Shown: positions 30,886 through 42,500 of the stretch, piece by piece
How the letters are laid out: the number at the start of each line of letters is the position of its first letter
Numbering within the stretch: the stretch's first letter is position 1
DNA from: Closterium sp. Naga37s-1
Lineage: Eukaryota; Streptophyta; Zygnematophyceae; Desmidiales; Closteriaceae
Assembly (NCBI GenBank): GCA_947471745.1
Contig: CANJKZ010000549.1
Location: 10,001 to 74,000, forward strand
Length of the DNA stretch: 64,000 bases
Reading direction: 5' to 3'
The notes under the pieces: generated by a model
The model's database searches: none
The model's input: only the letters and a program-made list of their open reading frames with translations
What the model was told of the DNA's origin: nothing
Position numbers and translations under genes: made by a program

Positions 30886-33800
30886 CTACATGAGAAGCAG
30901 CTTCAGCACTTCATGTGCGATCGCATCCGCTGCACCCTCACCACGCTCCCCTCCATCACTCCCCCCACCCTCCCCCTCGCCTTCCCCAGCAGCACTCCCC
31001 TTGCCCCCCCCATACTCGCTTGCCACCTGCCTGAGCGCGCTCCCCATGGCCTCCAGTGCAGCCGCGTCCCCCAGCAGGCGTGCTGCCACCGCTGCCACCT
31101 CCCCCGGCCCCACCTCCCCCACCACCTCCGGCACCACCTCCCGCCCCGCCCACCTGCATAGGGGGGCATGAGTGGGTGGGTGAAGGTGGGAAAAGGGATG
31201 GTTGAGGAATATGATTCTTGGGTGGGCGTGGGGAGACAGTGCAAGGTGTGATGGACGGAAGTGTTGTGAGGGTTGGCAATGGGGATGGCAAGGTGAGGGG
31301 TGGAGGTATGAAGCAGGAGAGGCCATAAGCAGCAGCAAGGCAGAGGGGTAAGAGGTGAGGGGCGAGGAGATGGGGGGTACCGGTTGGGCCAGGCGAGGAA
31401 GGGCAGCGAGCGGAGCAGCGAGGCGTTGAGGAAGCGAGTGAGCGCTGCTGCTGGGCCCGCTGGCAGCAGTGCCGGCAGCAGCCCCAACACGCCCCCTGCC
31501 CCCCCTTGGAACAACTGACGTGGAAAGAGGATGGGACGAGGAGAGGGTGGAAAGGTGTGATATGGAGTGGTAGTGGTGATGCAAGGAAGGGCCGCAGCAA
31601 GAAGGCACAGAGGGTGGAGTGTGGAGGGAGCAGCATAGGAGGGACAACGCAGTGCGTTGACAGGCAAGTCATATCGAGTGGGCATCACCCGGTAGTAAAG
31701 CTGGTGCATGTAACTCACGGACGCACCTCAAGTGAGAGAGTGGGCAGGACGACCACCATGGGCACTCCCAATGCTGCCAGCTCAGCAGTGTTGGTGCCCA
31801 CCTGCCATGCCACGTAACCCATGCCACATGTCAGTCACATAGATTGCGGGCCAATCACAAAGCAAAGGATCACAGCAGAAAGTGATGTGGCGAGCACAGC
31901 AGCCTTGGTATGGCATGAGGCGGGCGTTAGGCGATGCCAAAGTAGCACATGAAGCGTGCTCACAGTGGTGAGGGCGAGGGAGCACTGCAAGAGCAGAGAA
32001 TACGAGGGAAACGCCCTCCACACCTCTACCTCCACTCCCTCACCCCCCCTCGCCCCCTCCCCTCCCTCCCTCCCCTCCTCCCCTTCATCCCCTCTCTTGT
32101 CTCCCCCCTCCCCATCCCCCTCCCCGGCAACCAGTCTCCCCAAGTACTCCCACCCGACCCCCGCCCCTCCCCCTGGCGGAGAGGGCGGTGCAGCAGTGGC
32201 AGAGGGCGGCAGCAGGCGCGCGGGCAGCCAGGCGTGGCGGGCGATGAGCGCGTTGTGGCGCCGCGCGGCAAAGCGCGCCAGCGACGCCGGCTGCACCGTG
32301 GGGGCCAGCGGCAGGATGAAGCGCATGTGGGGGGCGCTGGGGGAAAGCGGGGAAGGGGGGCGCTGGGGGAAAGCGGGGAAGGGGGGCGCTGGGGGAAAGC
32401 GGGGAAGGGGGGCGCTGGGGGAAAGCGGGGAAGGGGGGCGCTGGGGGAAAGCGGGGAAGGGGGGCGCTGGGGGAAAGCGGGGAAGGGGGGCGCTGGGGGA
32501 AAGCGGGGAAGGGGGGCGCTGGGGGAAAGCGGGGAAGGGGGGCGCTGAGGGAAAGGATGGACGAGGAAGGAATGGATGGGAGTGAAGAGAGAAGCGGGAG
32601 GTGATGGCTGCGGGTGGTGGTGACCCGCTTGCCCACGTGGTGGCTCACCTGTGGGAGCAGGTCTTGTTGAGAGCATGTGCGACGGAGAAGAAGAAGGGCA
32701 CTCCCACCATCAGCTTCACATCCTGCCACCACCGAACATGTGCCACAGGGGGTGAGCGTGTATGGCATGGCACGACACAGGGCGCACGGATACACACACG
32801 TGCATGAGTGTGGCATATACACGTGTGGGCATGCATGCATGGGCGTACACACTCGAGCTCACGAATGATCCAAGTGGCAAAGTCCTCATGGTCGCACGCT
32901 CACCTTGCTTCCAGGCAGCAGCCCCACCACCACCTCACGCTCCTCACCCTCCCCCTCTCCTCTGCTTCCCCGCCCCTCCTCCCCTCTCCGCCCCTCCTCC
33001 CCCCTTCCCCCCTGCGCGCCCCTCGCCCCCTGCCCCCCGTGCACCCCCTGCGCCACGGCGGAGAGGAAGAGGTCTCCCACCACGCGGGCGCGGCGGGCGG
33101 CCAGCAGGGCGGGCGGGATGGCGGGCAGCAGCACAGGCGAGCGCAGCGCACTCATGTCCACCAGCCTGGGGGGGGGGAAGGGGAGGGGTGTTGAGGTGGA
33201 AAGGGGGGGTGGGGGAGGGGAAGTAAGATTCGATCAATCAACACCACCCCACCACCCCGCTGCCACACCCACCTTCGCTATCTGCCAAAGCATCTGGCAC
33301 ACGACCTGCCTCCCCACCTCCCAAGCGCGGACGTGAACCCACCAGGGCCAGCGAGCAGCATCCTCGGAGTACACGAGGCAGCGGTACCCCAGGCGCCAAG
33401 CCAGCACCACCGCATTCACCTGCTCGCCGCCCAGAAACACCACCACGCCCCGCCTCCGCCACCCCCACTCCCCCTCCCCCTCCCCATTCCTCTCCTCCCC
33501 CTCCCCTTGGTGCCGCTGCTGGTCGTCTGTTCTCCGCCCAGAGGATTCCCCCTCCCCTCTCTCCCCGCCCGTGTGCTGGCCCCCAGCGGCGGCAGCAGGG
33601 CGAGTGAAGAGCAGCATGTGGAAGAAACCTTGGGGGCCCTGGTGGGGAGAGGGGGGCGTGTGGGGAGGGGGTGGGGGGGGGTGCGAGTGGGGGTTCCAGG
33701 GCATGGCGTGGTAGCGGAATGCAGCGTGCACGAGGCATGGGGTACGGTATGGCGGATGGAGCATGAGGCATATGGGGCATGGCATAGGGGTAGGCGGTGC

Positions 33801-34725
33801 GGTGGGTGTGGAACGTGCATGTGGTTGCATTGCAGCAATCCCAGGCCCTCTATCTCAAAGCATGTCCACCCACACTGCCCTGCACCCGCGCCCCCCCTCT
33901 TTGCATGCCCTCTCCCCCCCCCCTGTGCGCGCACCGTGCAGCGGTGCACGCCCGGCATGGCGCGCAGCACCGCCAGCTCGTTGCCCGACGCATGTGGACA
34001 CGGCGCCAGCAGCACCTGGGGGGGGGCGGAGGGGGAAGCGGAGGGGCGGAGGGGGAGGCTCAGAGGGGGGAATTGGGGGGAATGGCAGGGCGCGGGGAGC
34101 GGGGAGCGGGAAGCGGGGAGTGAGTGGGAACGAGGAGGAGCGTTCTAATGGGACGAGGTGACGAAGGAAGCCGGGGTTCGTGCATGGTAGGCGCATGGCG
34201 CGGGGGGGGTTGGGGGAAGGGGCGCACGGAGACGCGGAGGCGGCGCGGGTCGGGGCCGAACAGGCGCGCCAGCGACGCCACGACGGGCGCCACCCACGCT
34301 GCCACCTCGCCCGGCCCGTTCGTTATGATCGCCACGTCAGCACTGCCCACCGCCTCGCGCTCCTCCGCGCTCAGCCGCCCTGCCACGTCAGCGCCATCCG
34401 CAGCACTGGCGGCAGCGGCACGGCACGCTGCCGGCGAGGCGCGCTGCGAAGGGACGTCAAGGACCACGGGGGAGGTCAATGCGCGCCGAGTCGATGCGCG
34501 CGCGGTGGAGGCGGGAACGGGTCTGAGCGCGGAGCGACGGGAGCCATGGGGATGCGCGGTGGCGGAACGAGCGGCGGAAGGCGCAGCGGATGAGGAGACG
34601 GGAGATGCGCGCGGTTGCGAAGGGGCGGCGAGCCGCGATCTACTGGCGGCGGGTGGGGGGCGGCGACGAGACGCGAGGCTAGCCGAGCACTGCGGCGCCG
34701 GCGGCGGCGCTAGCGTGGGGGGCAT
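30886..34725 (-). CDS. Cyanobacterial-type LpxB-like glycosyltransferase, plastid-targeted
   Basis: The model has nine exons (minus): 34725-34228, 34015-33935, 33638-33343, 33165-32904, 32722-32649, 32336-31964, 31801-31727, 31514-31381 and 31153-30886. All junctions are in phase, giving 686 aa. The first 115 or so residues are Ser/Arg/Ala/Pro-rich, like a plastid transit peptide. The body then follows the cyanobacterial family annotated as lipid-A-disaccharide synthase-like: VAIITNGPGEVAAWV, VLLAPCPHASGNE, GVVVFLGGEQ, RLGYRCLVYSEDAARWPW, VVGLLPGSK, RFILPLAPT, FPSYSLLLQCSLALTT joined to VGTNTAELAALGVP, FLAWPNRW and REVVPEVVG. The motif order resembles a GT-B-type sugar-nucleotide transferase. 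Cyanobacterial members are about 400 aa, and the excess is transit peptide plus Gly/Glu/Arg-rich inserts in exons 3, 4 and 6. The true substrate is unknown; a glycolipid role in the plastid is an inference. The exon 6 acceptor is amplified in a 26-bp repeat. Confidence 0.9.
32333..32550 (-). repeat. 26-bp tandem repeat duplicating the exon 6 acceptor of the LpxB-like gene
   Basis: Nine CGCTG motifs lie exactly 26 bp apart on the plus strand (32335, 32361, 32387, 32413, 32439, 32465, 32491, 32517 and 32543). On the sense strand each unit is a C/T tract ending CCCAG followed by CG, a complete 3' splice site. The one at 32337 is the acceptor that gives an in-phase exon 6 (starting 32336). The other eight lie upstream in intron 5. 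The last unit is slightly divergent. Confidence 0.92.
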
Positions 34726-35046
34726 GATGCATGGGAGAGAGGAGTATCGATTTGAGTGTGGCGGGAGACTCAAAATGAGAGTTTGGAGTTGCAAGTTGCG
34801 AGTTTAGGCTTTGATCAATTTGTTCTTACTCCTTCCCGCCCACCACCATTCTCTCCCGCTAATCGATCTTCCCCCTTCATTCCCACCACTCGTCTCGCCG
34901 CTTCTCTGACATAGCCGTTCAGAGCGATCGCAGCGCTAGCCATTCTCTGATCTCACACCGTCGCATTCGCTGCGCGCTGATCGCACAAATCAGAGCGCTC
35001 GCAGGGATCGCAACAATTGCGGCGGTCAGCGCGATCGCGGCGGCGC
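34726..35046. promoter_or_regulatory. Divergent promoter region, LpxB-like gene / RNASEH2B
   Basis: Only 321 bp separate the two divergent start codons. The right half has four GATCGC motifs (34926, 34979, 35006 and 35033), two of them within the 8-bp palindrome GCGATCGC (34924-34931 and 35031-35038). The last palindrome is only 9 bp from the RNASEH2B ATG. They may be transcription factor sites in a shared bidirectional promoter, which is an inference. No TATA box is obvious. Confidence 0.5.
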
Positions 35047-38000
35047 ATGGCGGGCGCGGCGGAGAGGCGGGTGCTGATTATGGGCGACGGCGGCTCCCCC
35101 CGCGGGGCGGCCATGGGGGATCGCGCGGGGGGCGGGCGGCAGCACGTGCTGCATCTGGCGCACCCGAAAACAGGCGCGTCGCTGGCGGGGGCGCGATGGC
35201 GCGTGGGGAGTAGGGTCGCGTGTGGCCGTTGGGATGGGAGGGGATGCGAGGGGGAATGTGCCAGCAGGTAGTCTCGCCATGCGCCATGCGCCATGCGCCA
35301 TGCGCTCACATCGCATCCATCGTGCCCCTGTGCGCACGTGCGCCCTGCCCCATCCCCCCCTGCCCCATCCCCCCCTGCCCCATGCGTGTGCGTGCGTGCG
35401 TGCGTGCATGCGAGCAGGGGCGGCGGCGTGCTACATGCAGCAGGGCGAGGCGGTGTTGGAGGTGGCGTGGTTCAAAGACGCGCTCTCCTCGTGGCTGCTG
35501 GGGGACTCCGTGCTCCAAGGTGCTGTGCATGGGGCATGGGTGGGTGCATGGGGCATGGGTGGGTACATGGGGCATGGGTGGGTACATGGGGCAATGGGTG
35601 GGTACATGGGGCATGGGTGGGTACATGGGGCATGGGTGGGTACATGGTGCATGGGTGGGTACATGGGGCAATGGGTGGGTACATGGTGCATGGGTGGGTA
35701 CATGGTGCATGGGTGGGTACATGGTGCATGGGTGGGTACATGGGGCAATGGGTGGGTACATGGTGCATGGGTGGGTACATGGGGCAATGGGTGGGTACAT
35801 GGTGCATGGGTGGGTACATGGGGCAATGGGGATGGTAAGGGCTAGGTGGGGACACAGAGGCAGTGATGGGTGTGATGGGTGTGATGGTGTGATGGTGTGA
35901 TGGCAGGGAGTGGCAGACAGACACACATGGATCCCGCTCTGCTGCTTCACTGCTTCCATGCGTCCCATGTCTGGAGCATGGTGGCTGGGGACGTGTTCAC
36001 ATCTTTGTCTGTATGGCATGGCATGGCATGGCATGGCTTGGCATGGCATGGCATGGCATGGCATGGCATGGCATGGCATGTGGTGGCAGATGGCAGTCTA
36101 TTCATGGCGACGCCCATTGATGCTGCCTTCCTGCTCCTGCCCATCCTCGATAAGAGCAGGATGAAGGTACTCCCACACACCCACTCCTCCCTCTCACCCA
36201 CCTCTCCATGTCACCCACCCCTCCCTCTCACCCACCTGAGCCATTCATCCAGCGCAGGCACTCATATCCACGTGGCATCACCCTCTCGTTGCATCTATGG
36301 TGCTGCACCCCGCACCTTGCACTGAGCCTTGACGTGTGGGAGGAAGAATATGACCCCTTGCACCTGCCGTGTCTTGCTCACCCCAGTGCTTCACCTCCAT
36401 GCTACACACACGCTGCAGAAGGAGGGGTCAGACAGTGAAGGAATGTTCAGATCACTGGATGAGATCTGCACCGTTGATGGATTCCCATCCTACGGCTGGC
36501 TGCAGTCACAGGGAGTGTGGGATCCCGTTCTCCCTCTCATCACCGACATCAGAGGTGCCCCCCGCCCTTGCATGCCCCTCTCATGCCCCTCTCATGCCCC
36601 TCTCATGCCCCTCTCATGCCCCTCTCATGCCCCTCTCATGCCCCTCTCATGCCCCTCTCATGCCCCTCTCATGCCCCTCTCATGCCCCTCTCATGCCCCT
36701 CTCATGCCCCTCTCATGCCCCTCTCATGCCCCTCTCATGCCCCTCTCATGCCCCTCTCATGCCCCTCTCATGCCCCTCTCATGCCCCTCTCATGCCCCTC
36801 TCATGCCCCTCTCATGCCCCTCTCATGCCCCTCTCATGCCCCTCTCATGCCCCTCTCATGCCCCTCTCATGCCCCTCTCATGCCCCTCTCATGCCCCTCT
36901 CATGCCCCTCTCATGCCCCTCTCATGCCCCTCTCATGCCCCTCTCATGCCCCTCTCATGCCCCTCTCATGCCCCTCTCATGCCCCTCTCATGCCCCTCTC
37001 ATGCCCCTCTCATGCCCCTCTCATGCCCCTCTCATGCCCCTCTCATGCCCCTCTCATGCCCCTCTCATGCCCCTCTCATGCCCCTCTCATGCCCCTCTCA
37101 TGCCCCTCTCATGCCCCTCTCATGCCCCTCTCATGCCCCTCTCATGCCCCTCTCATGCCCCTCTCATGCCCCTCTCATGCCCCTCTCATGCCCCTCTCAT
37201 GCCCCTCTCATGCCCCTCTCATGCCCCTCTCATGCCCCTCTCATGCCCCTCTCATGCCCCTCTCATGCCCCTCTCATGCCCCTCTCATGCCCCTCTCATG
37301 CCCCTCTCATGCCCCTCTCATGCCCCTCTCATGCCCCTCTCATGCCCCTCTCATGCCCCTCTCATGCCCCTCTCATGCCCCTCTCATGCCCCTCTCATGC
37401 CCCTCTCATGCCCCTCTCATGCCCCTCTCATGCCCCTCTCATGCCCCTCTCATGCCCCTCTCATGCCCCTCTCATGCCCCTCACATGCCCCTCTCATGCC
37501 CCTCTCATGCCCCTCTCATGCCCCTCTCATGCCCCTCTCATGCCCCTCTCATGCCCCTCTCATGCCCCTCTCATGCCCCTCTCATGCCCCTCTCATGCCC
37601 CTCTCATGCCCCTCTCATGCCCCTCTCATGCCCCTCTCATGCCCCTCTCATGCCCCTCTCATGCCCCTCTCATGCCCCTCTCATGCCCCTCTCATGCCCC
37701 TCTCATGCCTCTCACGTCCCACGGCTCACATGTCGTCCACGTTGACTTCCATCCCTGCCTGTTGCCTTCCCACACCAACTGTTCCTTTCATGTGTGTCTG
37801 TGCTACCCGGTGTGATGCTGTGCGGTGCTGCAGAGGTGGGCAGCACACGGTTCTACAGGCTGAATGACAGCCGGGTGTTGGCGTGGCTCACATGCAAGGT
37901 GAGTGGAGGGTAAGCCATTCAACCGCCCCGCATCTGCTGCTGCTGCCATGACATCCACATTCTCTGCGCCCTGCTCTCCAATCGGCTCCTCTTCTGCCCC

Positions 38001-38955
38001 CCTCCCCAACCTGCACCACCCCCGCCCGCACGGCACCAGGTGGCGGCGCTCAAGGCAGCGCTGAGGCAGCATGGGGAGGCGCCGGTGAGAGGGCTGCCAG
38101 ACCCCGACCTGGGTGGGTGCCTGCCTGCCTGCCTGGGTGTCTGGGTGGCTGGGGGCCGTGCTGTCCTCCCTGCTGCATGCCCACGTGACTGTTCTCCACA
38201 ACTTCTCTCCCACAAATCAAGCCAGCTTCTCATCGGGCCCGCTGTGCATCTTGCTGCTGCTTCTCTCCTCACCACACCCCACACATCCCCCCTCACCTTC
38301 TCCTCCCCCCTTGCGCACGCAGAGGCATACGCGGTGGGGCTGCTGGGCGAGTATCTGCCCGCCTCCTTCCACGCTGCCCTCTGCCGCCACCTCGCCATCA
38401 GGTCAGACGCCCCTCACATGGCCTCTTCACACGCTTCCCTTCTGTTGCCATACCGTCCTCTCTCTCCTCTCACACCTCTGCATGCCACCCTCTGTCCCTA
38501 TCTCCTCCCCCACCCACCCCCTCCACACGCGCCCTCCACCCTGCATGTGCCGCTGGCTGCTGTGTGCCATGCGTGGGGCAGGGAGGGCGAGGTGAAGCAG
38601 AGCCATCAAGGGGGGCAACGCCTGGCCAGCCCACCTGCCACTACTGCCACTCAACCCAAGGTGCCGTACGGTACACCTAGGCTGCTCTCCTGCAACTTGT
38701 CTTGTGTGCTCTCTCTGCTTGTAGCCACGATGCCGTTGTCTCCTTGCTGCGCCCCGCCTCACCGTGATTGTATTTCTTTGCCGTGCCGTCTAACTCCTCT
38801 CTCCTGTCGTGCATGTCGTCTCTCAGATGTCCGCATCCACACCAACCAGCACTGGGAAGCCGGGCTCTGCGAATTCAAACCAACGGGGCAAAAAGGCGCT
38901 TAAAGCCCAACCAGGCGATAGAAAAATCACGTCCTTTTTTGGAAGGAATAGATAA
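35047..38955 (+). CDS. RNASEH2B: Ribonuclease H2 subunit B
   Basis: The model has nine exons: 35047-35209, 35418-35519, 36090-36166, 36419-36554, 37834-37898, 38040-38112, 38323-38401, 38582-38660 and 38827-38955, giving 300 aa (human is 312). It is a structural subunit of the heterotrimeric nuclear RNase H2, which removes ribonucleotides from DNA and RNA-DNA hybrids. The triple-barrel part is seen in RQHVLHLAHPKTG, AVLEVAWFKDALSSWLLGD and LFMATPIDAAFLLLPILD. The following domain shows FRSLDEICTVDGFPSY, EVGSTRFYRLNDSRVLAWL and EAYAVGLLGEYLPASF. These match plant and human RNASEH2B in order. The C terminus ends in KITSFFGR, a PCNA-interacting (PIP) box like the human IDTFFG. The least certain junction is the exon 1 donor (A|GTAGGG), chosen to keep the phase. 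Introns 2 and 4 hold tandem repeats. A TGTAA follows at 38996. Confidence 0.92.
35527..35838. repeat. GGTGGGTACATGG minisatellite in RNASEH2B intron 2
   Basis: About 16 imperfect units of 18-20 bp built on CATGGGTGGGTACATGG, with GGGGCA/GGTGCA variants. The array starts about 8 bp downstream of the exon 2 donor. Unit length varies by one base (GGGCATGG or GGGCAATGG). Confidence 0.9.
36014..36081 (+). repeat. ATGGC pentamer run before RNASEH2B exon 3
   Basis: About 13 pentamers of GCATG/ATGGC end just 9 bp upstream of the acceptor TGGTGGCAG of exon 3. The sense-strand unit is the same (ATGGC) as in the oppositely oriented CBSX introns. Confidence 0.9.
36571..37714. repeat. 11-bp minisatellite filling RNASEH2B intron 4
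   Basis: About 104 copies of CATGCCCCTCT, almost perfect, with one internal variant near 37480 and decay only at the right end. It occupies nearly all of intron 4 (36555-37833), starting 16 bp after the donor. The sense strand contains no AG, GT or stop codon. Translation in any frame is a meaningless Pro/Cys/Ser/His repeat. Confidence 0.97.
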
Positions 38956-39540
38956 TGTGCAAACCCAACACTAGGGAAATTTATAGACCATTTCATGTAA
39001 TGCTTTTATTCTAATAATTATCAAGGTTGGCGCTAAAATCGAATTCGCCACAAGGCCGTTGGCCCCACGTCGATTTGCCCGAGGCTGACGTGTGCATCCA
39101 TCCCTGGCCATTCGTGAAAGGGCACTTCATCGTGTGCCCCGCCTGCTTGTCGCTGCACCACCCATACCATGCCATGTCTTGTCATACCATCACACGCACA
39201 CAACGCGATCACTGATCGCATCCACACCACAGCGCCTTTCATTCTCGCCGTTGCTCGCTCGCATCGCACCGCTGCTCATGAATCACCACAACCACCACTT
39301 CTGATTGCGTGCGCCCACGCTGCTCTCTTGTGCCGCGTCTTCTCGCGCTCCTCGCCCGCCGCTCCACACCCGTCGGCGCGCGCCGCCTTCTCGCGCCGCT
39401 CTTCCGCAACCCAGCCGCCGCTTGAATTGGCGGCGCTGGAGAGGCAACTTAGCTAAGAGGGATTCCGCGTGCAGCCGCTCGCGCTGACCCAAAGCCCCGT
39501 GGCAATTGGCTGGAATCGCATGGCAGGCTAGTGACGTCGC
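38956..39540. other. Intergenic region RNASEH2B to SGR2
   Basis: A 585-bp gap. It holds the RNASEH2B 3' UTR, with a possible poly(A) signal TGTAA at 38996-39000 and an AT-rich stretch to about 39030, then the SGR2 promoter and 5' UTR. No TATA box or further gene is apparent. Confidence 0.45.
38996..39000 (+). terminator. Possible poly(A) signal TGTAA of RNASEH2B
   Basis: TGTAA lies 40 nt after the stop codon, followed by an AT-rich stretch. It matches the green algal near-upstream element. Confidence 0.4.
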
Positions 39541-42500
39541 ATGGCATCGCGCAGCATGATGGCGACGTCGCATGACGCCACCGCTGCTGGCGCCCCACCC
39601 CGCCAGCCCTCCCTGCCCCTCGCCGGCGCGAATTCCCCTCTGCGCCCCTCCCACGCGGCCGCTGCCGCTGCCGGCGCTGCCCGCACTCTCTCCCCTCCGC
39701 TCTCCGCGCGCCACTCCGCGCCCCACCATGCGCGCCACCCGCCTCCCCTCAGTAACCTCCCCCAGCTCTCCCGCGCCTCCTCCTCCGTCTCCTCCTCGCT
39801 CCCGCGCTCCGCGCTCTCGTCCCCCGCGTCCTCCGCGCTGCATCTCCCCGCCATCCCCTCGCTGCAGTCCCTCCCCTCGCTCCGCTCCCTCTCCTCCTTC
39901 TCCTCCGCGCACACCTGCGCGGGGTGCTCCTGCGCGGGATGCGCGGGGGGCAGCGCGGCGGGGGGCACGCGGAGCCCGTCGGACGGGGGGGAGGTGCGCT
40001 GGTACTTCAGCAAGGGGCACCTAGTCAAGGGCGGTGAGCGCACTGCCATGGGGGGGGAGAGGGGTGGGTGAGGGGGGGTTGGGCGGTAGGCGCAGCACAA
40101 GGGAGTGGGCGCAAGGGGAAAAGGAGGGTCGCAGTGGGATGGGTGGAGTGGGCATGTGAGACCGTATGGGGCTGTGCTTAATGCATGCTGTGCGCTCATG
40201 CTTTCACATAACTTTCTATCTTCCCTGCCCCCTCCCCCCCTGCTCTCTCTTACTCTGTGTGTGTCGACGTGTGTGTGTGTCTGTGGGCATGGGAGCAGCG
40301 GTGGCAGCAGCGGTGCCACACGCCATAGTGGCCTCCTCAGCTGACTTTCTGCGCTTCAGTGCGCGCGACTCACACGCCCTCGAGACCGCCTTCCGCCAGG
40401 TGAATCCGTTGCATGCGCTCTTCATTCAAGCGCTTGCATCAGGGCCCTTGTCATCCTTTGGCCTGGGTTTTCCATGCTGCACCGCACCTCACCACTCTCT
40501 GCCCCCATCCCATCCCACCCCACCCCTGCACGCCACGCCATGCCACGCCACGTCAGCGCGAGGAGGAGCTGCTCACGCTGTGGTGGAAGGAGTATGCTGA
40601 CGCGGCAGTGGGGCCCGCGCCAGGTGGCGTGCTGCCATTGGTGGCCCCTCTGCTGTCGACCGATCGCATCCGTCCGTGGCAGATCGCCGCTCCCCTCAGG
40701 AGCAGGAGACGGCGGCGCGGAGGGTGGGGACGAGGGCGGGAGAGGGAAGCGGAGAGGCAAGAGAGGGAGAGGGAGCAGGAGAGGGAGAGGGAGAAGGAGA
40801 GGGAGAGGGAGGAGAGGGAGAAGGAGAGGGAACGCGAAATGGCAAAGGAGAGGATGAGGGAATGGAGGAGGCAGGAGGCTAGGCGACACGAGGGGGGGCT
40901 GGAGAATGGCGAAGGGCTGTGGGCGGACGTGGAGGGGGAGAGGGCGGAAGGGGAGGAGGGGGACGGGGGAAGGGGGGCAGAGGAGGCGGAGAGGAAGGGC
41001 GATAGGGGGAGGGCGAGGGGTGGTGGTGAGGGGGGAGCGTGGGACGATGACAAGGCAGGCGATGCAGAGAGACAAGAGGAGGAGGAGGGGGAGGGGGGAG
41101 AGGGCGAGGATGAGAGTGAGGGGGAGAGTGAGGAGGGCGAGGAGGAGCCGATGGGGGTGGCGGTGAAGGGCGGGCTCTATGAGGTGCGTTCCCTGCCTGC
41201 CCTCTTGGTGTGCACTGCACACTGCATGTGCCCACTGTGCTGTTCCTCGTGCACTCACATCAGTCGTGTGCCTTGGCAAGCAACGATCCCTCTCTCCATG
41301 CTTATCTACCATCCCTCCCTCCCTCTCTTCCCCCAACCTTTCCCGCCTCCCTCTCTCGCCCTCGCCCCCAGGTGGACCTGGGTCGGAGGCGGTCGTATGC
41401 GGTGTACTGGGAGGGGGAGGACCGCCGTGTGCTGCGCGGGCTGTGGTTCGGCAAGCGGGCGGCACAGCTGACGTGGCAGCCGCTGAGGGAGGACGTGGCA
41501 GAGCAGCTGGAGGAGGCGTACAGGAGGCGGGTGAGCAGGAAGGGGAGAACGGGAGATAAGGGAGGGAGGAGAGAGGGTGGAATCAAGCTCATTCCATCCC
41601 TCTTATTATTTGTCACTCGCTCTCTTGCCTCCCTGCTTCCTGGACCCTCTTCCACCGCTTTCAACCCTTCCATCTGCGTGTCTCCCTGTGCTGTGCAGGT
41701 GTGGCGGCGGCGGTGGTTCCAGCCGTCAGGGCTGTTCGCCGCTAGAGTGCCCATTGCTGGCGCCGGCGAGGTGAGTGCTGACCGCTGCACATGGGTGGGT
41801 ATGGGGTGTGGCGAGCAGGAAGAGAGCTTACTGTTCTGTCCTGGGGTTTACATGTGTGCATGTGCATGGTAGACTGGCACTGCTTCTCAACGTACTCAAC
41901 CATCTGTATGCCTGACCCCCTCATGCTCTCACTTCCTCGCACCCTCCCACCTCTCACCACCCCCTGCCCCAATGTCAGGGAGTGAGCGCACTGTTCACGG
42001 GGGACGACAGCAGCTGGCAAGCGCAGCTGTTGGTCGAAGGAACGCGGCTCTTCTCCTCGCCACTGCACGCCATGGCCCTGCGCAGGGGCTTCCTGCCTCC
42101 CGCCTCCACGCCCGCCGCTCAGGTGAGTGCGAGGTGGACGTGGAAGGAGCTGTTGAACTGTTCCTCTTACCGCAGTGCGGTGCAGCCAACCCATCTAGTC
42201 AACCTTCTTCTCCACAACACTTGCACTTCCCGTTCTTTCCATCTGTGCCACCTTGTTCTGGCCGTGCCTGGCCCCACTTTGACCCCCCCCTCTCTCCCCC
42301 TGTCTCTCGCTGCGTGGCAGCAGGAGGACGAGCAGCAGGTGAAGGAGGAGGAGCTGGATGACTATTGCTCCATGGTGGGTGGAATTGGTGCTGCATGTGT
42401 ATGGCATGGATGGTATGTCTATGGCATGTATGGCATGTATTTCATGGTTGGATAAGCTTACCCCATGCTTCAGTTCTAGCCAACTTCCGCCTTCCCATTC

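Noticed and set aside
36329-37867. 430-510-codon frames of a Ser-His-Ala-Pro-Leu-Met-Pro repeat
   Set aside because: Open in three frames because of the 11-bp unit. The true exons 4 and 5 of RNASEH2B lie on either side and splice in phase without it.
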